This document shows positions 1 to 7,701 of a stretch of DNA of 17,352 nt, in pieces. Each line of letters starts with the position of its first letter. The first letter of the stretch is position 1. The notes beneath the pieces are model-generated. The model was not told where the DNA came from. It searched no databases and saw nothing but the letters and a program-made list of their open reading frames with translations. A program made the translations under genes and the position numbers. The stretch covers positions 1 through 17,352 of the forward strand of contig JAJZMW010000061.1 in assembly GCA_021848165.1 (NCBI GenBank). The letters are read 5' to 3'. The DNA comes from Thermoplasmata archaeon (GTDB lineage: Archaea > Thermoplasmatota > Thermoplasmata > Lutacidiplasmatales > UBA184).

Positions 1-27
1 ATGCGGGATCGGCTCGACGATCCCGCC

Positions 28-273
28 TCAGAGCCCTCGGAGATGGTCGAAGACGATGAGCGCGCACCCGCGGCATCGCAGCGCGGGGTAGTTGGGGGTG
101 GTCGCGACGCGCTTCTTGCCCACGATCTCCCCGTCGAGAAGGAGGCGGGTCTTCCGCTGTTGCCACGCCATCACCCCCGTCGTCGCCAGGATGCCGGGCT
201 CCATCGGTTGACCGCAACTCGGGCACGCGGCCGATTCCGGGAGCGCCACGCTACGCCGACCGCCGGGGCGCAT
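28..273 (-). CDS. Small zinc-ribbon protein, DUF6487-like
   Basis: This is an 81-residue protein of unknown role with a two-pair cysteine zinc ribbon. From the ATG at 273 the pairs are C17-x2-C20 (CPSCGQPM) and C67-x2-C70 (CRGC), about 46 residues apart. Between them lies a 'G-x-W' strand region and a conserved-looking 'PALRC' step into the second knuckle, followed by a short hydrophobic end (IVFDH). This is the pattern of the DUF6487 family (CPxCGxxMxxG ... AxxCxxC), small proteins that probably bind one zinc. A GTG at 288 in the same frame would add five residues. Neither start has a clear Shine-Dalgarno sequence or TATA box, and the ATG was preferred for codon reasons only. The TGA stop is at 28-30. 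The gene is divergent from the DUF1801 gene that follows. Family assignment is from memory of the motif pattern. Confidence 0.7.
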   Translation of the reverse strand: MRPGGRRSVALPESAACPSCGQPMEPGILATTGVMAWQQRKTRLLLDGEIVGKKRVATTPNYPALRCRGCALIVFDHLRGL

Positions 274-394
274 ATCCAGTTGCCGCACGGAGATCGGGGG
301 GGCCGGGTCGCGACCCGTTGGTTCGCGGTCCGGGACGGACGGGGATCCACGGCGAGCGAACCGGCACCCACCGTCTCCGCTCCGGATTCGGAAT

Positions 395-402
395 CGTTTT
401 AG
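395..402 (+). promoter_or_regulatory. TATA-like box of the DUF1801 gene
   Basis: The sequence CGTTTTAG is an AT-rich island in otherwise GC-rich DNA. Its centre lies about 26 nt before the ATG at 425, the spacing expected between an archaeal TATA box and the transcription start. Transcription would therefore begin at or next to the start codon. Confidence 0.5.
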
Positions 403-424
403 TGCGGGCGCTCATCGCCGGTCG

Positions 425-877
425 ATGCCGGCGCAGAAGGGTCCCCGGGCCGGGCCGGCACGCGCCGCCTCCCCGGGGTTCACCCGGGAAGAGCGGGCCG
501 CGATGCGCGAGCGCGCCCAGGAACTGAAGGCGGAGCGCTCGAAGCTCGACGGAGAGAAGCAAGTCCGTGCCAAGATCGCCGAGATGAACGGGTCCGACCG
601 AGCCATCGCCGAGCGGATTCATGCGATCGTCCAGGAAGTGGCCCCGGATCTGACCCCTCGAACGTGGTACGGCATGCCCGCGTACTCCCGCGGGGATGAG
701 ATCGTCTGCTTCGTCCAGCCCGCCGCGAAGTTCGGGGTCCGATACGCCACCCTGGGGTTCACCGACAAGGCGAAGTTGGATCAGGGCCGGATGTGGCCCA
801 CCACTTATGCGATCTCCCAGCTCACGGACGCCGAAGCGGCGCGCATCGCCCTGCTTCTGCGGACGGCACTTCTCTAG
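425..877 (+). CDS. DUF1801 (YdhG-like) domain protein
   Basis: This 150-residue protein matches the DUF1801 / YdhG-like family. An N-terminal helical, charged segment (about residues 18-55, rich in E, K and R) precedes the core. The core carries the family's recognisable blocks: 'WYGMPAY' at 81-87, 'VCFVQPAAKFGVRYATLGF' at 94-112 and 'MWPTTYA' at 123-129. The C-terminal helix 'TDAEAARIALLLRTAL' is also typical. The fold is a small alpha/beta domain. Bacterial relatives such as YdhG have been linked to frataxin-like iron handling, but most members have no shown function, so no role is claimed here. The start is the ATG at 425, about 26 nt after a TATA-like box, which suggests a leaderless mRNA. 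It is a single gene, followed by about 300 nt without a recognisable gene. The protein is soluble with no signal peptide. Confidence 0.85.
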   Translation: MPAQKGPRAGPARAASPGFTREERAAMRERAQELKAERSKLDGEKQVRAKIAEMNGSDRAIAERIHAIVQEVAPDLTPRTWYGMPAYSRGDEIVCFVQPAAKFGVRYATLGFTDKAKLDQGRMWPTTYAISQLTDAEAARIALLLRTALL

Positions 878-1140
878 GTCCGCACCCCGCACCGTGCGCG
901 GGGACATGCTCCGTCGACCGGCGAAGCCTTCTCCGTGACCTTGGTGGGAAGCACCGGGACGCGGCGGCCCCCGCTGCGCTCGCGCTCCCGATCGAGAGCG
1001 GGGACCGCCGGCCGGCTCCCCCGGCAGCACGGGGGTCGCGCCGCCCTCCGACGACCGACCCGGGGCGTCGGGCGCGCCCTCGATCGGTCGCCGACCATCG
1101 CGGGTGGAGGGTGGCTGTTCGGAGGGACCGGCGCCTTGGC
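878..1140. other. Intergenic stretch, no gene recognised
   Basis: Open frames cross this GC-rich stretch on both strands, but their translations are low-complexity Arg/Pro/Gly-rich and show no family motif. The frame of the next gene also stays open through it, but the promoter at 1146-1153 and the GTG at 1174 argue that the gene starts later. No tRNA-like or strong terminator-like structure was seen. Confidence 0.6.
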
Positions 1141-1145
1141 AAGCA

Positions 1146-1153
1146 CTATATCC
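1146..1153 (+). promoter_or_regulatory. TATA box of the phosphate symporter-DUF47 gene
   Basis: The sequence CTATATCC is centred about 25 nt before the in-frame GTG at 1174. This spacing predicts transcription starting at the start codon (leaderless) and is the main reason for choosing that start over upstream in-frame codons. Confidence 0.65.
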
Positions 1154-1173
1154 TTGACCCGAGGTCGACCGCC

Positions 1174-3255
1174 GTGCCCCCCCCGACGAACCCCCGACCG
1201 GGGTCCGCGAGCCCCGCGGCGGATGTGCTCACTGCGTTGAACCAATCGCGCATCGGTCGCTTCCACTTCCGTTCGATCGTCGTGGCCGGGGTCGGGTTCT
1301 TCACCGACGCCTACGACCTGTTCGTCATCAGCCTCGCGATCCCGATCCTCGTCGCGGAGTACTACGGCGGCTCGATCACCGGGTCCGCGGAGCAGCTCTC
1401 GATCGGCCTCCTGGCGGCCGCCGCCTTGATGGGGGCGATCCTTGGTCCGGTGCTCTTCGGGTTCCTCGCGGACCGCTGGGGTCGACGACGCGTCTACGTC
1501 GTGACCTTGGCCGTCCTCGTCGTCGGGGCCGTCGGAAGCGCGCTCAGCGTCCCCGCGCTCGGGCTCACGACGATCGGGATCCTGACCGCGTGGCGGTTCG
1601 TGCTGGGCGTCGGCGTGGGCGGGGAGTACCCTCTCAGCGCCGCCATCGTCAGCGAGTACGCGAACCAGCGGAACCGCGGGCGGCTTATCGCGTCGGTGTT
1701 CGCGATGCAGGGGTTCGGTCTCCTCGCCGGCGCCGCCGTGAGCCTCGCCGTGGTCTACGGGACCACGTCGCTCGACGTGGCGTGGCGGCTCATCCTGGGA
1801 ATGGGGGCGGTCCCCGCGCTCGTGACGATGTACTTCCGGGCCCGGCTGCCCGAGACCCCTCGGTTCAGCCTCTCGCAAGGGAAGGGGCAGGAGGCGGCGA
1901 ACACCGTCTCGCGGATCACCGGGACGGTCGTGGACTCCCAAACCGATGCGGCCCCCCGACGGCGCCCGTCCCTCCGGACGATCCTGGACAACTACGGCCT
2001 CCTGATCCTGGCGACGGCGTCGGCGTGGTTCCTCCTCGACGCCGCGTTCTATTCGACCAGCATCTTCAATCCGACGATCCTCTCCAACATCGGCTTCGCG
2101 GCCTCCGCCGGGGCCGCTCCGCTCGATCAGGTTCGCCTGCTCGCGCTCGGCAACGTCTTGATCGCGCTCGTGGCGGCCGTCCCCGGGTACTGGGCCGCCG
2201 TCTATCTGATCGATCGCGTGGGCCGCCGACCGCTCCAGATCGCGGGATTCGCGGTCATGGCGGTCGCCTTCCTGGTCCTCTCGATCGCCTACACCCCTCT
2301 GGTCGCCGTGATCCCGGCGTTCCTGACGATCTACGGGCTCACCTTCTTCTTCGGCAACATGGGGCCGAACACGACGACCTTCGTCTATCCGAGCGAGGTC
2401 TTCCCGACGCAGTTCCGCACGAGCGGGCACGGGATCGCCGCCGCGGCCGGGAAGACCGGGGCCGTCCTCGCCGTGTTCTTCTTCCCCACGCTCCTGCACG
2501 CCTACGGGCTGAGCTGGTTCTTCGCCCTGCTCGCCGGGGTGAGCTTTGCGGGGGTCCTCGTGACGATCGCCTGGCTCCCCGAGACCAAGCTCCGGACCCT
2601 CGAAGCGGCGTCGCGCGAGGACGAGCTGGCGATCCTCGTCCAACAGTTCTCGACGTATCTGCGGAGCCTCTCGCTCACGACGGCGCGCGGCGCCCAAGCG
2701 CTGCGCCATTTGCTCGTCCACCCGGAGGAGGATGCGACGGCCCAGGTGGGCCGCATCCGCGCGATCGAGCACGCCGCCGACGAGGAGGTCCACCGCATCT
2801 ACGTGGAGCTCAACAATCGCCGTCTCTCGAGCGAGGTCCGATCGGACGTCGGGCATCTCGCGAGCGCGCTGGACGACATCATGGACGGGATCGAATCGGT
2901 CGCGGCGCGCGTGGAGACCTACCAGTTGCGAAACCCCCGCCCGGAACTCGACCGGTTCAGCCAGATCGTCATCGAGAGCGTCGAGTATGTGGGCAAGGGG
3001 ATCCTCGCGCTCGACGAACTCGAGCGAGGAGAGACCGCGGCGTTGAACGAGTCGATCATCGAGGTCAACCGGCTCGAGAACGAAGCGGACGACCTGCTCC
3101 GCCAGCTCCTCGCCCGGCTCTTCGAGCAGACCGATCCGCTGGAGATCCTCAAGTGGAAGGACTTCTACGAGCGGCTCGAGGTCATCACGGATCGTTGCGA
3201 GGATGTGACCGACGTCTTCCAGGATCTCGCGGTCCGGTACGCTCCCCCGGCGTAA
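1174..3255 (+). CDS. MFS phosphate:H+ symporter fused to DUF47/PhoU-like domain
   Basis: The 693-residue protein has two parts. Residues ~30-480 are a 12-helix MFS transporter of the phosphate:H+ symporter (PHS, Pho84-like) group. It has 'GFFTDAYDLF' in TM1 (D45, D48), 'ADRWGRRR' at 99-106, 'GVGVGGEYPLSA' at 145-156 and 'GNMGPNTTTF' at 394-403. Residues matching the phosphate site of the fungal transporter PiPT are all present: Y152, Q179, the W285/D289/Y293 triad and N399. Residues ~485-690 are a DUF47 domain, a PhoU-like helical bundle with 'EHAADEEVH' (532-540), 'LDDIMDGIE' (566-574), 'NRLENEADDL' (632-641) and 'LKWKDFYERLE..TDRCEDV' (659-678). DUF47 proteins are usually separate and encoded next to PiT phosphate transporters; here the domain is fused in frame to an unrelated carrier. 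The likely role is membrane phosphate uptake with a built-in cytoplasmic control domain; the control role is inference. The start is GTG 1174, placed by the TATA box; the frame runs to 793 without a stop. Confidence 0.9.
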   Translation: MPPPTNPRPGSASPAADVLTALNQSRIGRFHFRSIVVAGVGFFTDAYDLFVISLAIPILVAEYYGGSITGSAEQLSIGLLAAAALMGAILGPVLFGFLADRWGRRRVYVVTLAVLVVGAVGSALSVPALGLTTIGILTAWRFVLGVGVGGEYPLSAAIVSEYANQRNRGRLIASVFAMQGFGLLAGAAVSLAVVYGTTSLDVAWRLILGMGAVPALVTMYFRARLPETPRFSLSQGKGQEAANTVSRITGTVVDSQTDAAPRRRPSLRTILDNYGLLILATASAWFLLDAAFYSTSIFNPTILSNIGFAASAGAAPLDQVRLLALGNVLIALVAAVPGYWAAVYLIDRVGRRPLQIAGFAVMAVAFLVLSIAYTPLVAVIPAFLTIYGLTFFFGNMGPNTTTFVYPSEVFPTQFRTSGHGIAAAAGKTGAVLAVFFFPTLLHAYGLSWFFALLAGVSFAGVLVTIAWLPETKLRTLEAASREDELAILVQQFSTYLRSLSLTTARGAQALRHLLVHPEEDATAQVGRIRAIEHAADEEVHRIYVELNNRRLSSEVRSDVGHLASALDDIMDGIESVAARVETYQLRNPRPELDRFSQIVIESVEYVGKGILALDELERGETAALNESIIEVNRLENEADDLLRQLLARLFEQTDPLEILKWKDFYERLEVITDRCEDVTDVFQDLAVRYAPPA

Positions 3256-3358
3256 CGGCCTCGTATCGACCGCGTCGGAGGGACCCCCGGGGCCGTCGAT
3301 CGGTCCGTCCGCTTCGGCGAGCGCCAGGAACGGGCTCGAAGCGAGATCGGTCGGGGGG

Positions 3359-4315
3359 TCAGCTTCCCGTCGCGGCGCGCTCCGAGCGCTGCAGCTCCCG
3401 AACGGTCCTCAGGGCCGTGATCAGGATCGAGCTTCGGGGGGCCTCCTCGTGCGCGCCGCGGCACCAGGCGTCGATCGCGACGACGTAGGAGGCGGCGGTC
3501 GCCTGATTGATCGTGACGCGCACGGCGGCGGGGTCGGTGACCCACTCGTTCCCGACGACGGCGGCGCGCAACGCGTCGACGACCTCCGCCGGGTCGCGGG
3601 TGACGCCGGTGATCTCGACCTTGGTCCTCACCGGGCGGGCGAGCACCTCGTGCGAGATCACCGCCGCTTGCACCGCGATGTTGTTCGGGAACTTCATGAT
3701 CGTCGCGTCGTCGGTGCGCATCGTCGTGTAGAAGATCCCGATGTCGACGATCGTCCCCGTGTAGCCCGGGATCAGGAAGTCTTGCGAGTAGAACTTCGGC
3801 GGATACGCCGGGACGTCGAGCCCGTACTGCCAGGTCGTGATGGTCACGCGCTCGCCGACCCGGTACGGGGTTGCGGCGAGGATGACGATCCCGGCGAACA
3901 GGCTCGCGAGAACGTCCTGACCGGCCAACCCGATGACCAGCCCCGCGAAGGTGCCGCCGGCGAGCAGGGCGAGGCTCGAGACCCCGAGGAGGCTCAAGGC
4001 CACGAGCGCGAGAACGACGTAGGCGGCGATGCGGAAGATCGCGCTGGCCTGCCCGGCGCGACGTTGCCCCCAGGCTCGGGTCACGGCGGATCGGATCACG
4101 GCGTTGATCGCGTAGATCGCCCCCACGCCGAGGGCGAGGGCCACGATCACGCGGAGCAACGCGGACAACGAGATCGGCAGTACCGAGACCTGCTCGAGGC
4201 CGTAGAACAGGAGCGCGCCGATCGCGACGAAGAGCGCGATCACCCCGACGGAGTAGGCCACGAGCCACGGCCGGGAGGCGGGCGGTGCGCGGGGGGCGGC
4301 GTCGGTAGGATGCAT
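3359..4315 (-). CDS. MscS-family mechanosensitive ion channel
   Basis: This 318-residue membrane protein is a small-conductance mechanosensitive channel homologue, which releases ions and solutes when membrane tension rises. Hydrophobic segments lie at about residues 19-39, 52-74 and 95-118. They are followed by the Gly/Ala-rich pore helix and the family signature 'GLVIGLAGQDVLASLFAGI' (125-143) leading into 'PYRVGERV'. The beta domain has 'GYTGTIVDIGIFYTTMRTDD' (184-203) and 'FPNNIA' (209-214), which correspond to the 'GxVxxIxxxxTxxRxxDxxxxxxPN' pattern. An extra ~25-residue segment rich in Tyr and Pro (about 160-183) sits between 'GERVTI' and 'PGYTGT', where E. coli MscS has only a few residues. 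The C-terminal alpha/beta domain is present and ends without an extension. The ATG at 4315 was chosen because the frame upstream of it looks non-coding. The gene converges on the phosphate symporter gene with a gap of about 100 nt. Confidence 0.9.
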   Translation of the reverse strand: MHPTDAAPRAPPASRPWLVAYSVGVIALFVAIGALLFYGLEQVSVLPISLSALLRVIVALALGVGAIYAINAVIRSAVTRAWGQRRAGQASAIFRIAAYVVLALVALSLLGVSSLALLAGGTFAGLVIGLAGQDVLASLFAGIVILAATPYRVGERVTITTWQYGLDVPAYPPKFYSQDFLIPGYTGTIVDIGIFYTTMRTDDATIMKFPNNIAVQAAVISHEVLARPVRTKVEITGVTRDPAEVVDALRAAVVGNEWVTDPAAVRVTINQATAASYVVAIDAWCRGAHEEAPRSSILITALRTVRELQRSERAATGS

Positions 4316-4537
4316 GAGTTGCCAGGAGCGAACGATCGATCCATCATGCCGACGATGGTTCCTAAGCTCTTGGGGCGTTCTGCCTTGCGAACCCGGAGCG
4401 GCCCGACCCGAGCGCGGTCCGGCTCGTGGCAACGACGACGCGACCCCCCATCCTCGCGGGAGCGTTCGAACGCGCCCCGTGGGGCGGTCGGCGATGCCGA
4501 TCCGGGGGTCGGCGCGTCGTCGGTGGCGAGCGGCCGG

Positions 4538-5212
4538 TCAGTCCATCATCGGGGCGCCGCAAGAGGGACAGCGCGTCGCGCTGGGGGCCGTGGGGTTTCC
4601 GCAAAAGTCGCACGCGGCGCGGATCATCGGCGGGAGCCCGAGGGCCTCTCGCCTCCGATCGCGGGTCGCGCGGATCATCGCGACGACCTCGGGGCTGGAG
4701 TCCCCGAGGATCCCGAAGACCCCTTCCCGGGCGACCATGGCGGTCAGGTCCGATTGGCCCGGGACCGGGGGGAAGAGAACGTGCAGGTTTTCGACGGGGA
4801 TCACGAACATGAGGCGAGCCTTGCGGGCGAGCAACGGCTTCGCCGCGCTCCAGTAGGGGGTGCCGGGGCCGAACTGCTCGGGGAGGGGGACCCCCTCCGC
4901 GAACTTGAGGACGTTCCGGAGCTCGTGCGAGGTGTAGCCGGCGAAGAAGCCGAATCGAGCGAACGTCAACGCGCAGACTCCCCCGACGAAATTCTCGGGG
5001 CTGGCGACCAGTTCGACCGGGCGGCGGTTCCGCATTTGATCGACCGAGGTCGCCCCGAGCTCCGGCTTGAACGCGAACCATCGCGCCGCCCAGATCCGGA
5101 TGAGCGACTCGCCCGGCCGGAGGCGGAACGACGCGACGACCGACGCGAGGAACTGCTCGTGGAGGCGACGATCCTCCTCCGCCTCCTTCTTCGCTCGGCG
5201 ACCGGAGAGCAT
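4538..5212 (-). CDS. Uncharacterised protein with C-terminal zinc ribbon
   Basis: I do not recognise the family of this 224-residue protein. It starts with a very charged helix (residues 5-20, K/E/R-rich). A mixed alpha/beta region follows, containing 'GESLIRIWAARWFAFKPELGATS' in two short pieces around 34-56, and an aromatic segment 'FARFGFFAGYTSHELRN' (84-100). Residues 132-150 ('ARLMFVIPVENLHVLF', in part) look like a buried strand. The tail has two CxxC pairs, 'CDFC' (201-204) and 'CPSC' (215-218), which would bind one zinc in a rubredoxin-like ribbon. There is no signal peptide or membrane helix, so it is probably cytoplasmic. A TATA-like box lies about 31 nt before the ATG at 5212, so the leader would be only a few nucleotides. 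The same frame continues open far upstream, but that part is antisense to the MFS gene and looks non-coding. Protein-protein or nucleic-acid binding through the ribbon is possible but unproven. Confidence 0.75.
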   Translation of the reverse strand: MLSGRRAKKEAEEDRRLHEQFLASVVASFRLRPGESLIRIWAARWFAFKPELGATSVDQMRNRRPVELVASPENFVGGVCALTFARFGFFAGYTSHELRNVLKFAEGVPLPEQFGPGTPYWSAAKPLLARKARLMFVIPVENLHVLFPPVPGQSDLTAMVAREGVFGILGDSSPEVVAMIRATRDRRREALGLPPMIRAACDFCGNPTAPSATRCPSCGAPMMD

Positions 5213-5238
5213 GCTCGCAACGGGAGGGAGCCCGCGTT

Positions 5239-5247
5239 TCCATAAAC
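5239..5247 (-). promoter_or_regulatory. TATA-like box of the zinc-ribbon protein gene
   Basis: Read on the minus strand, this is an AT-rich GTTTATGG element centred about 31 nt before the ATG at 5212. It predicts a leader of about five nucleotides. It supports 5212 over the many upstream in-frame codons. Confidence 0.5.
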
Positions 5248-5437
5248 GTTCCGCACGCCCCGATCCCTTCGGGCGACGGTCGACGACCCACGATGCGGGG
5301 GTCCGGCCCCCGGCCCGAGGAACCGGCGTACGGTCGGCGGAAGCGCGCGAGGGGGCCCGCGCGATCTGTTCGGCCCCGCCCACGCCTCGGGTCGTTCGCT
5401 CCGGCAGCGGTAAGTCGCGATACGGCTTCCGCGGCCC

Positions 5438-6643
5438 GTGGCGGAGCCCGGGTGGAGGAGCCGCGACGTCTGGGGGATCGCCGGATCGGCGTTCTTCGCG
5501 GACCTCGGGTACCAGGCGATCCTGGCGGTGTTTCCCCTCTACCTGGTGCTCCACCTGGGCGCTCCGATCTGGCTCTACGGCCTCTCCCAGGCGCTCGCCT
5601 ACGGCCCCGGTGCCCTCTTCGGCTACCTCGGGGGCGTTCTGGGGGATCGGTACGGGCGATGGCGGATGGCGATCCTCGGCAACGCGTTCCTTCCCCTCAT
5701 GGCGCTCGCGGGGCTCACCTCCGTACCGGCCCTCGCCGTGGGGTTGCTCGTCGTGGGATGGTGGGCCCGGAACTTTCGATCGCCCCCGCGGCGAGCGATG
5801 CTGGCCGAGTCGGTGGCGCCGGCCCATCGGGGGGAAGCGTTCGGCTTCCTGCACGCGCTGGACGTCGGCGGCGGAATGATCGCCGCGATCTACAGTTTCT
5901 TCCTCCTGCTCGGCGGCATCGACTACGCCACCCTCCTGCTGCTTACCATCCCCCCGTTGGTCGTGTCGACCCTCGTGCTCGCGTTCGTCCGCTCCGGCCG
6001 GGCGGGGCCCCGATCCGACCCTCCCCTCGGATCCGCCGCGCCCGCCGCCCCATCGCCGACGATCGGTTCGGCGCGGGTCCGTGGGATCTTCTGGGGGGTG
6101 ATGGTCGCGACCGTCCTCTTCGGGTTCGCATCGTTCAGCATCGGATTCCCGGTGCTCACCACGGCGCAAGGGGTCCAGAACGCGGCGTGGGGGATTCTGG
6201 TCTTCGTGGTCGCGCTCGGGGTATCTTCCGCCGTCGGCCTGTTCGTCGGACGCGTCCGCTCGCGTCGGGTCCTCGCCCTCGCGCTCCTCGGGTACCTGGT
6301 CGCCGGGGCGGGCTCCTTCCTCTTCGCCCTCGCCGCGGGTCTCCACGAACCGCTGGTCGTCTACCTCGTCGCGGCCGCGATCCTAGGGGCCGCCCTGGGG
6401 GCGGTGGAGACCTTCGAGCCGACCCTCATCGCGGCGATCTCCCCGCCCGAGAAGACCGCGCAACGCCTCGGCTCCCTCACGGCCTTTCGGAGCGTCGGTC
6501 TGTTCGCGTCCAACGTGATCCTCGGCTTCCTGTTCCTGGCGAACCCTTGGATCCCGTACGTCTACGCGGGCGGCGCCGCTCTGGCGGCGACCGTCGTCCT
6601 CGTCGTGGTCGCGACCCGGGTCGGGACCGGGGGGGATGTCTAG
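5438..6643 (+). CDS. MFS transporter of unknown substrate
   Basis: This 401-residue protein has about 12 hydrophobic helices in two halves separated by a Pro/Ala/Ser-rich loop near residues 187-208. The MFS motif A lies in the loop after TM2: 'GGVLGDRYGRWRM' (about 65-77). A conserved positively charged step, 'RNFRSPPRRAMLAE', precedes TM5 (about 110-123), as in drug:H+ and related MFS groups. Substrate cannot be read from the sequence; efflux of drugs or metabolites is common for this type. The start is taken as GTG at 5438, because the first helix follows within about 12 residues and no in-frame ATG precedes it. A weak AT-containing stretch near 5409-5421 could be its promoter. The stop TAG at 6641-6643 lies only four nucleotides from the stop of the convergent reductase gene, so the two 3' ends must be transcribed through each other. 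Confidence 0.85.
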   Translation: MAEPGWRSRDVWGIAGSAFFADLGYQAILAVFPLYLVLHLGAPIWLYGLSQALAYGPGALFGYLGGVLGDRYGRWRMAILGNAFLPLMALAGLTSVPALAVGLLVVGWWARNFRSPPRRAMLAESVAPAHRGEAFGFLHALDVGGGMIAAIYSFFLLLGGIDYATLLLLTIPPLVVSTLVLAFVRSGRAGPRSDPPLGSAAPAAPSPTIGSARVRGIFWGVMVATVLFGFASFSIGFPVLTTAQGVQNAAWGILVFVVALGVSSAVGLFVGRVRSRRVLALALLGYLVAGAGSFLFALAAGLHEPLVVYLVAAAILGAALGAVETFEPTLIAAISPPEKTAQRLGSLTAFRSVGLFASNVILGFLFLANPWIPYVYAGGAALAATVVLVVVATRVGTGGDV

Positions 6644-6647
6644 CGGT

Positions 6648-7670
6648 TCAGTCGTTCTCGAGGAGCTGCTTGCCGACGTTCTCGCCCGCCAAAAGTCGGG
6701 CCAGACCGTGCGGGGCGTTGCGCAGGCCGACGAGGACATCCTCCTTCGACCGGAGTTGCCCCGAGCGGAGCAGCGGCAGCATCGTCGCGAACGCCTCGCC
6801 CCGCCGGCCCACGTAGTCCCGGCCGAGCAACCCCTGCATTCGCCCGTTCACCAGGATGAGGTTCACGTAGTTCTGGAGCCCCGGCGGCGTGGGATCCGCG
6901 CGATAGAGCGCGCTCACGCCGCAGAGCACCGCGCGCCCTCCCGCGCGGAGGCGTCCGAGGACAAGGTCGAGCGTCGGTCCCCCGTGGTTGTCGAAGTAGA
7001 TGTCGACCCCATCTGGACAGAGCTCGGTGAGCCGTTGGGCGAGGTCTTCCGCGCGGTAGTCGATCGCCGCATCGACCGCCGCCTCGCGTCGCAACCAATC
7101 GCACTTCGCGGAGCTCCCGGCGATCGCGATCACGCGCGCCCCCGAGAGCTTCGCAAGTTGCGTCGCGACCATCCCCACCCCGCCCGCGGCGCCCGAGATC
7201 AGGAACGTCTCGCCGGGCGATGGCCGGGCGATCTCGTGGACCCCGAAGTACGCCACCAGCCCGGTGAGTCCGAGGACGCCGATCGCCCAGCGAGGCGGGA
7301 TCCCTTCCGGGACGCGATAGGTGGGGGTGAACCCGGTCCCGTCGGAGACCGAATAGTCCTCCCAGCCCATGTGCCCGTGGACGATGTCGCCCGGCCGGAA
7401 CTCGGGGTGGCGGGACTCGACGACCTCCGAGACCGCGATCGTGCTCATCGCCTCGCCCAGCGGAAGACCTCCCGCGCTCCCGGCGCCCTCCGCCGGCCGT
7501 GCGATCATGAGGATCTGGGTGGGATCGAACGACATCCAGAGGTTGCGCGCGACGAACTCGCCCGCCTTCGGGTGGGGAATCTCCGACTCGACCCAGGTGA
7601 AGTTCTCTTCGGAAACCTCCTCGTCGACGCGGTGGGAGAGAACCCATCGCCGATTCCGCTCCTTGGCCAT
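6648..7670 (-). CDS. NADPH-dependent medium-chain reductase, CurA/prostaglandin reductase type
   Basis: This 340-residue protein belongs to the zinc-free branch of the medium-chain dehydrogenase/reductase superfamily that includes E. coli curcumin reductase CurA (YncB), plant 2-alkenal reductases and prostaglandin reductases. These enzymes use NADPH to reduce the C=C bond of alpha,beta-unsaturated aldehydes and ketones. The N-terminal GroES-like domain has 'RNLWMSFDPTQ' (42-52). The nucleotide-binding domain has 'LGLTGLVAYFGVHEI' (133-147), 'SGAAGGVGMVATQLAKL' (159-175) with the dinucleotide glycines at 160-166, and 'CPDGVDIYFDNHGG' (218-231), all typical of this subgroup. No catalytic-zinc Cys/His set is seen. 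The length fits the family. ATG 7670 is preferred over the in-frame GTG at 7697 because the TATA box at 7702-7709 would place transcription start downstream of the GTG. A cytoplasmic detoxification role is inferred from the family. Confidence 0.88.
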   Translation of the reverse strand: MAKERNRRWVLSHRVDEEVSEENFTWVESEIPHPKAGEFVARNLWMSFDPTQILMIARPAEGAGSAGGLPLGEAMSTIAVSEVVESRHPEFRPGDIVHGHMGWEDYSVSDGTGFTPTYRVPEGIPPRWAIGVLGLTGLVAYFGVHEIARPSPGETFLISGAAGGVGMVATQLAKLSGARVIAIAGSSAKCDWLRREAAVDAAIDYRAEDLAQRLTELCPDGVDIYFDNHGGPTLDLVLGRLRAGGRAVLCGVSALYRADPTPPGLQNYVNLILVNGRMQGLLGRDYVGRRGEAFATMLPLLRSGQLRSKEDVLVGLRNAPHGLARLLAGENVGKQLLEND

Positions 7671-7701
7671 GCCCGTCCCGTGCGGGAAAGGCGGCACTTC
7701 C

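Noticed and set aside
793..1173. Longer N-terminus for the phosphate symporter fusion
   Set aside because: It would overlap the DUF1801 gene, is Arg/Pro-rich, and lies upstream of the TATA box at 1146-1153.
874..2856. A 660-codon open frame on the minus strand
   Set aside because: It is antisense to the MFS-DUF47 gene, and its translation is an Arg/Glu/Asp/Gly-rich low-complexity sequence with no family motif, as expected from GC-rich coding DNA read backwards.
3256..3358. Possible tRNA or structured RNA between the convergent symporter and channel genes
   Set aside because: No acceptor-stem pairing, T-arm consensus or CCA-proximal pattern could be found by eye.
5213..6346. Upstream extension of the zinc-ribbon protein to about 602 residues
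   Set aside because: The extra part is antisense to the MFS transporter and low-complexity, and a TATA-like box lies just before the ATG at 5212.
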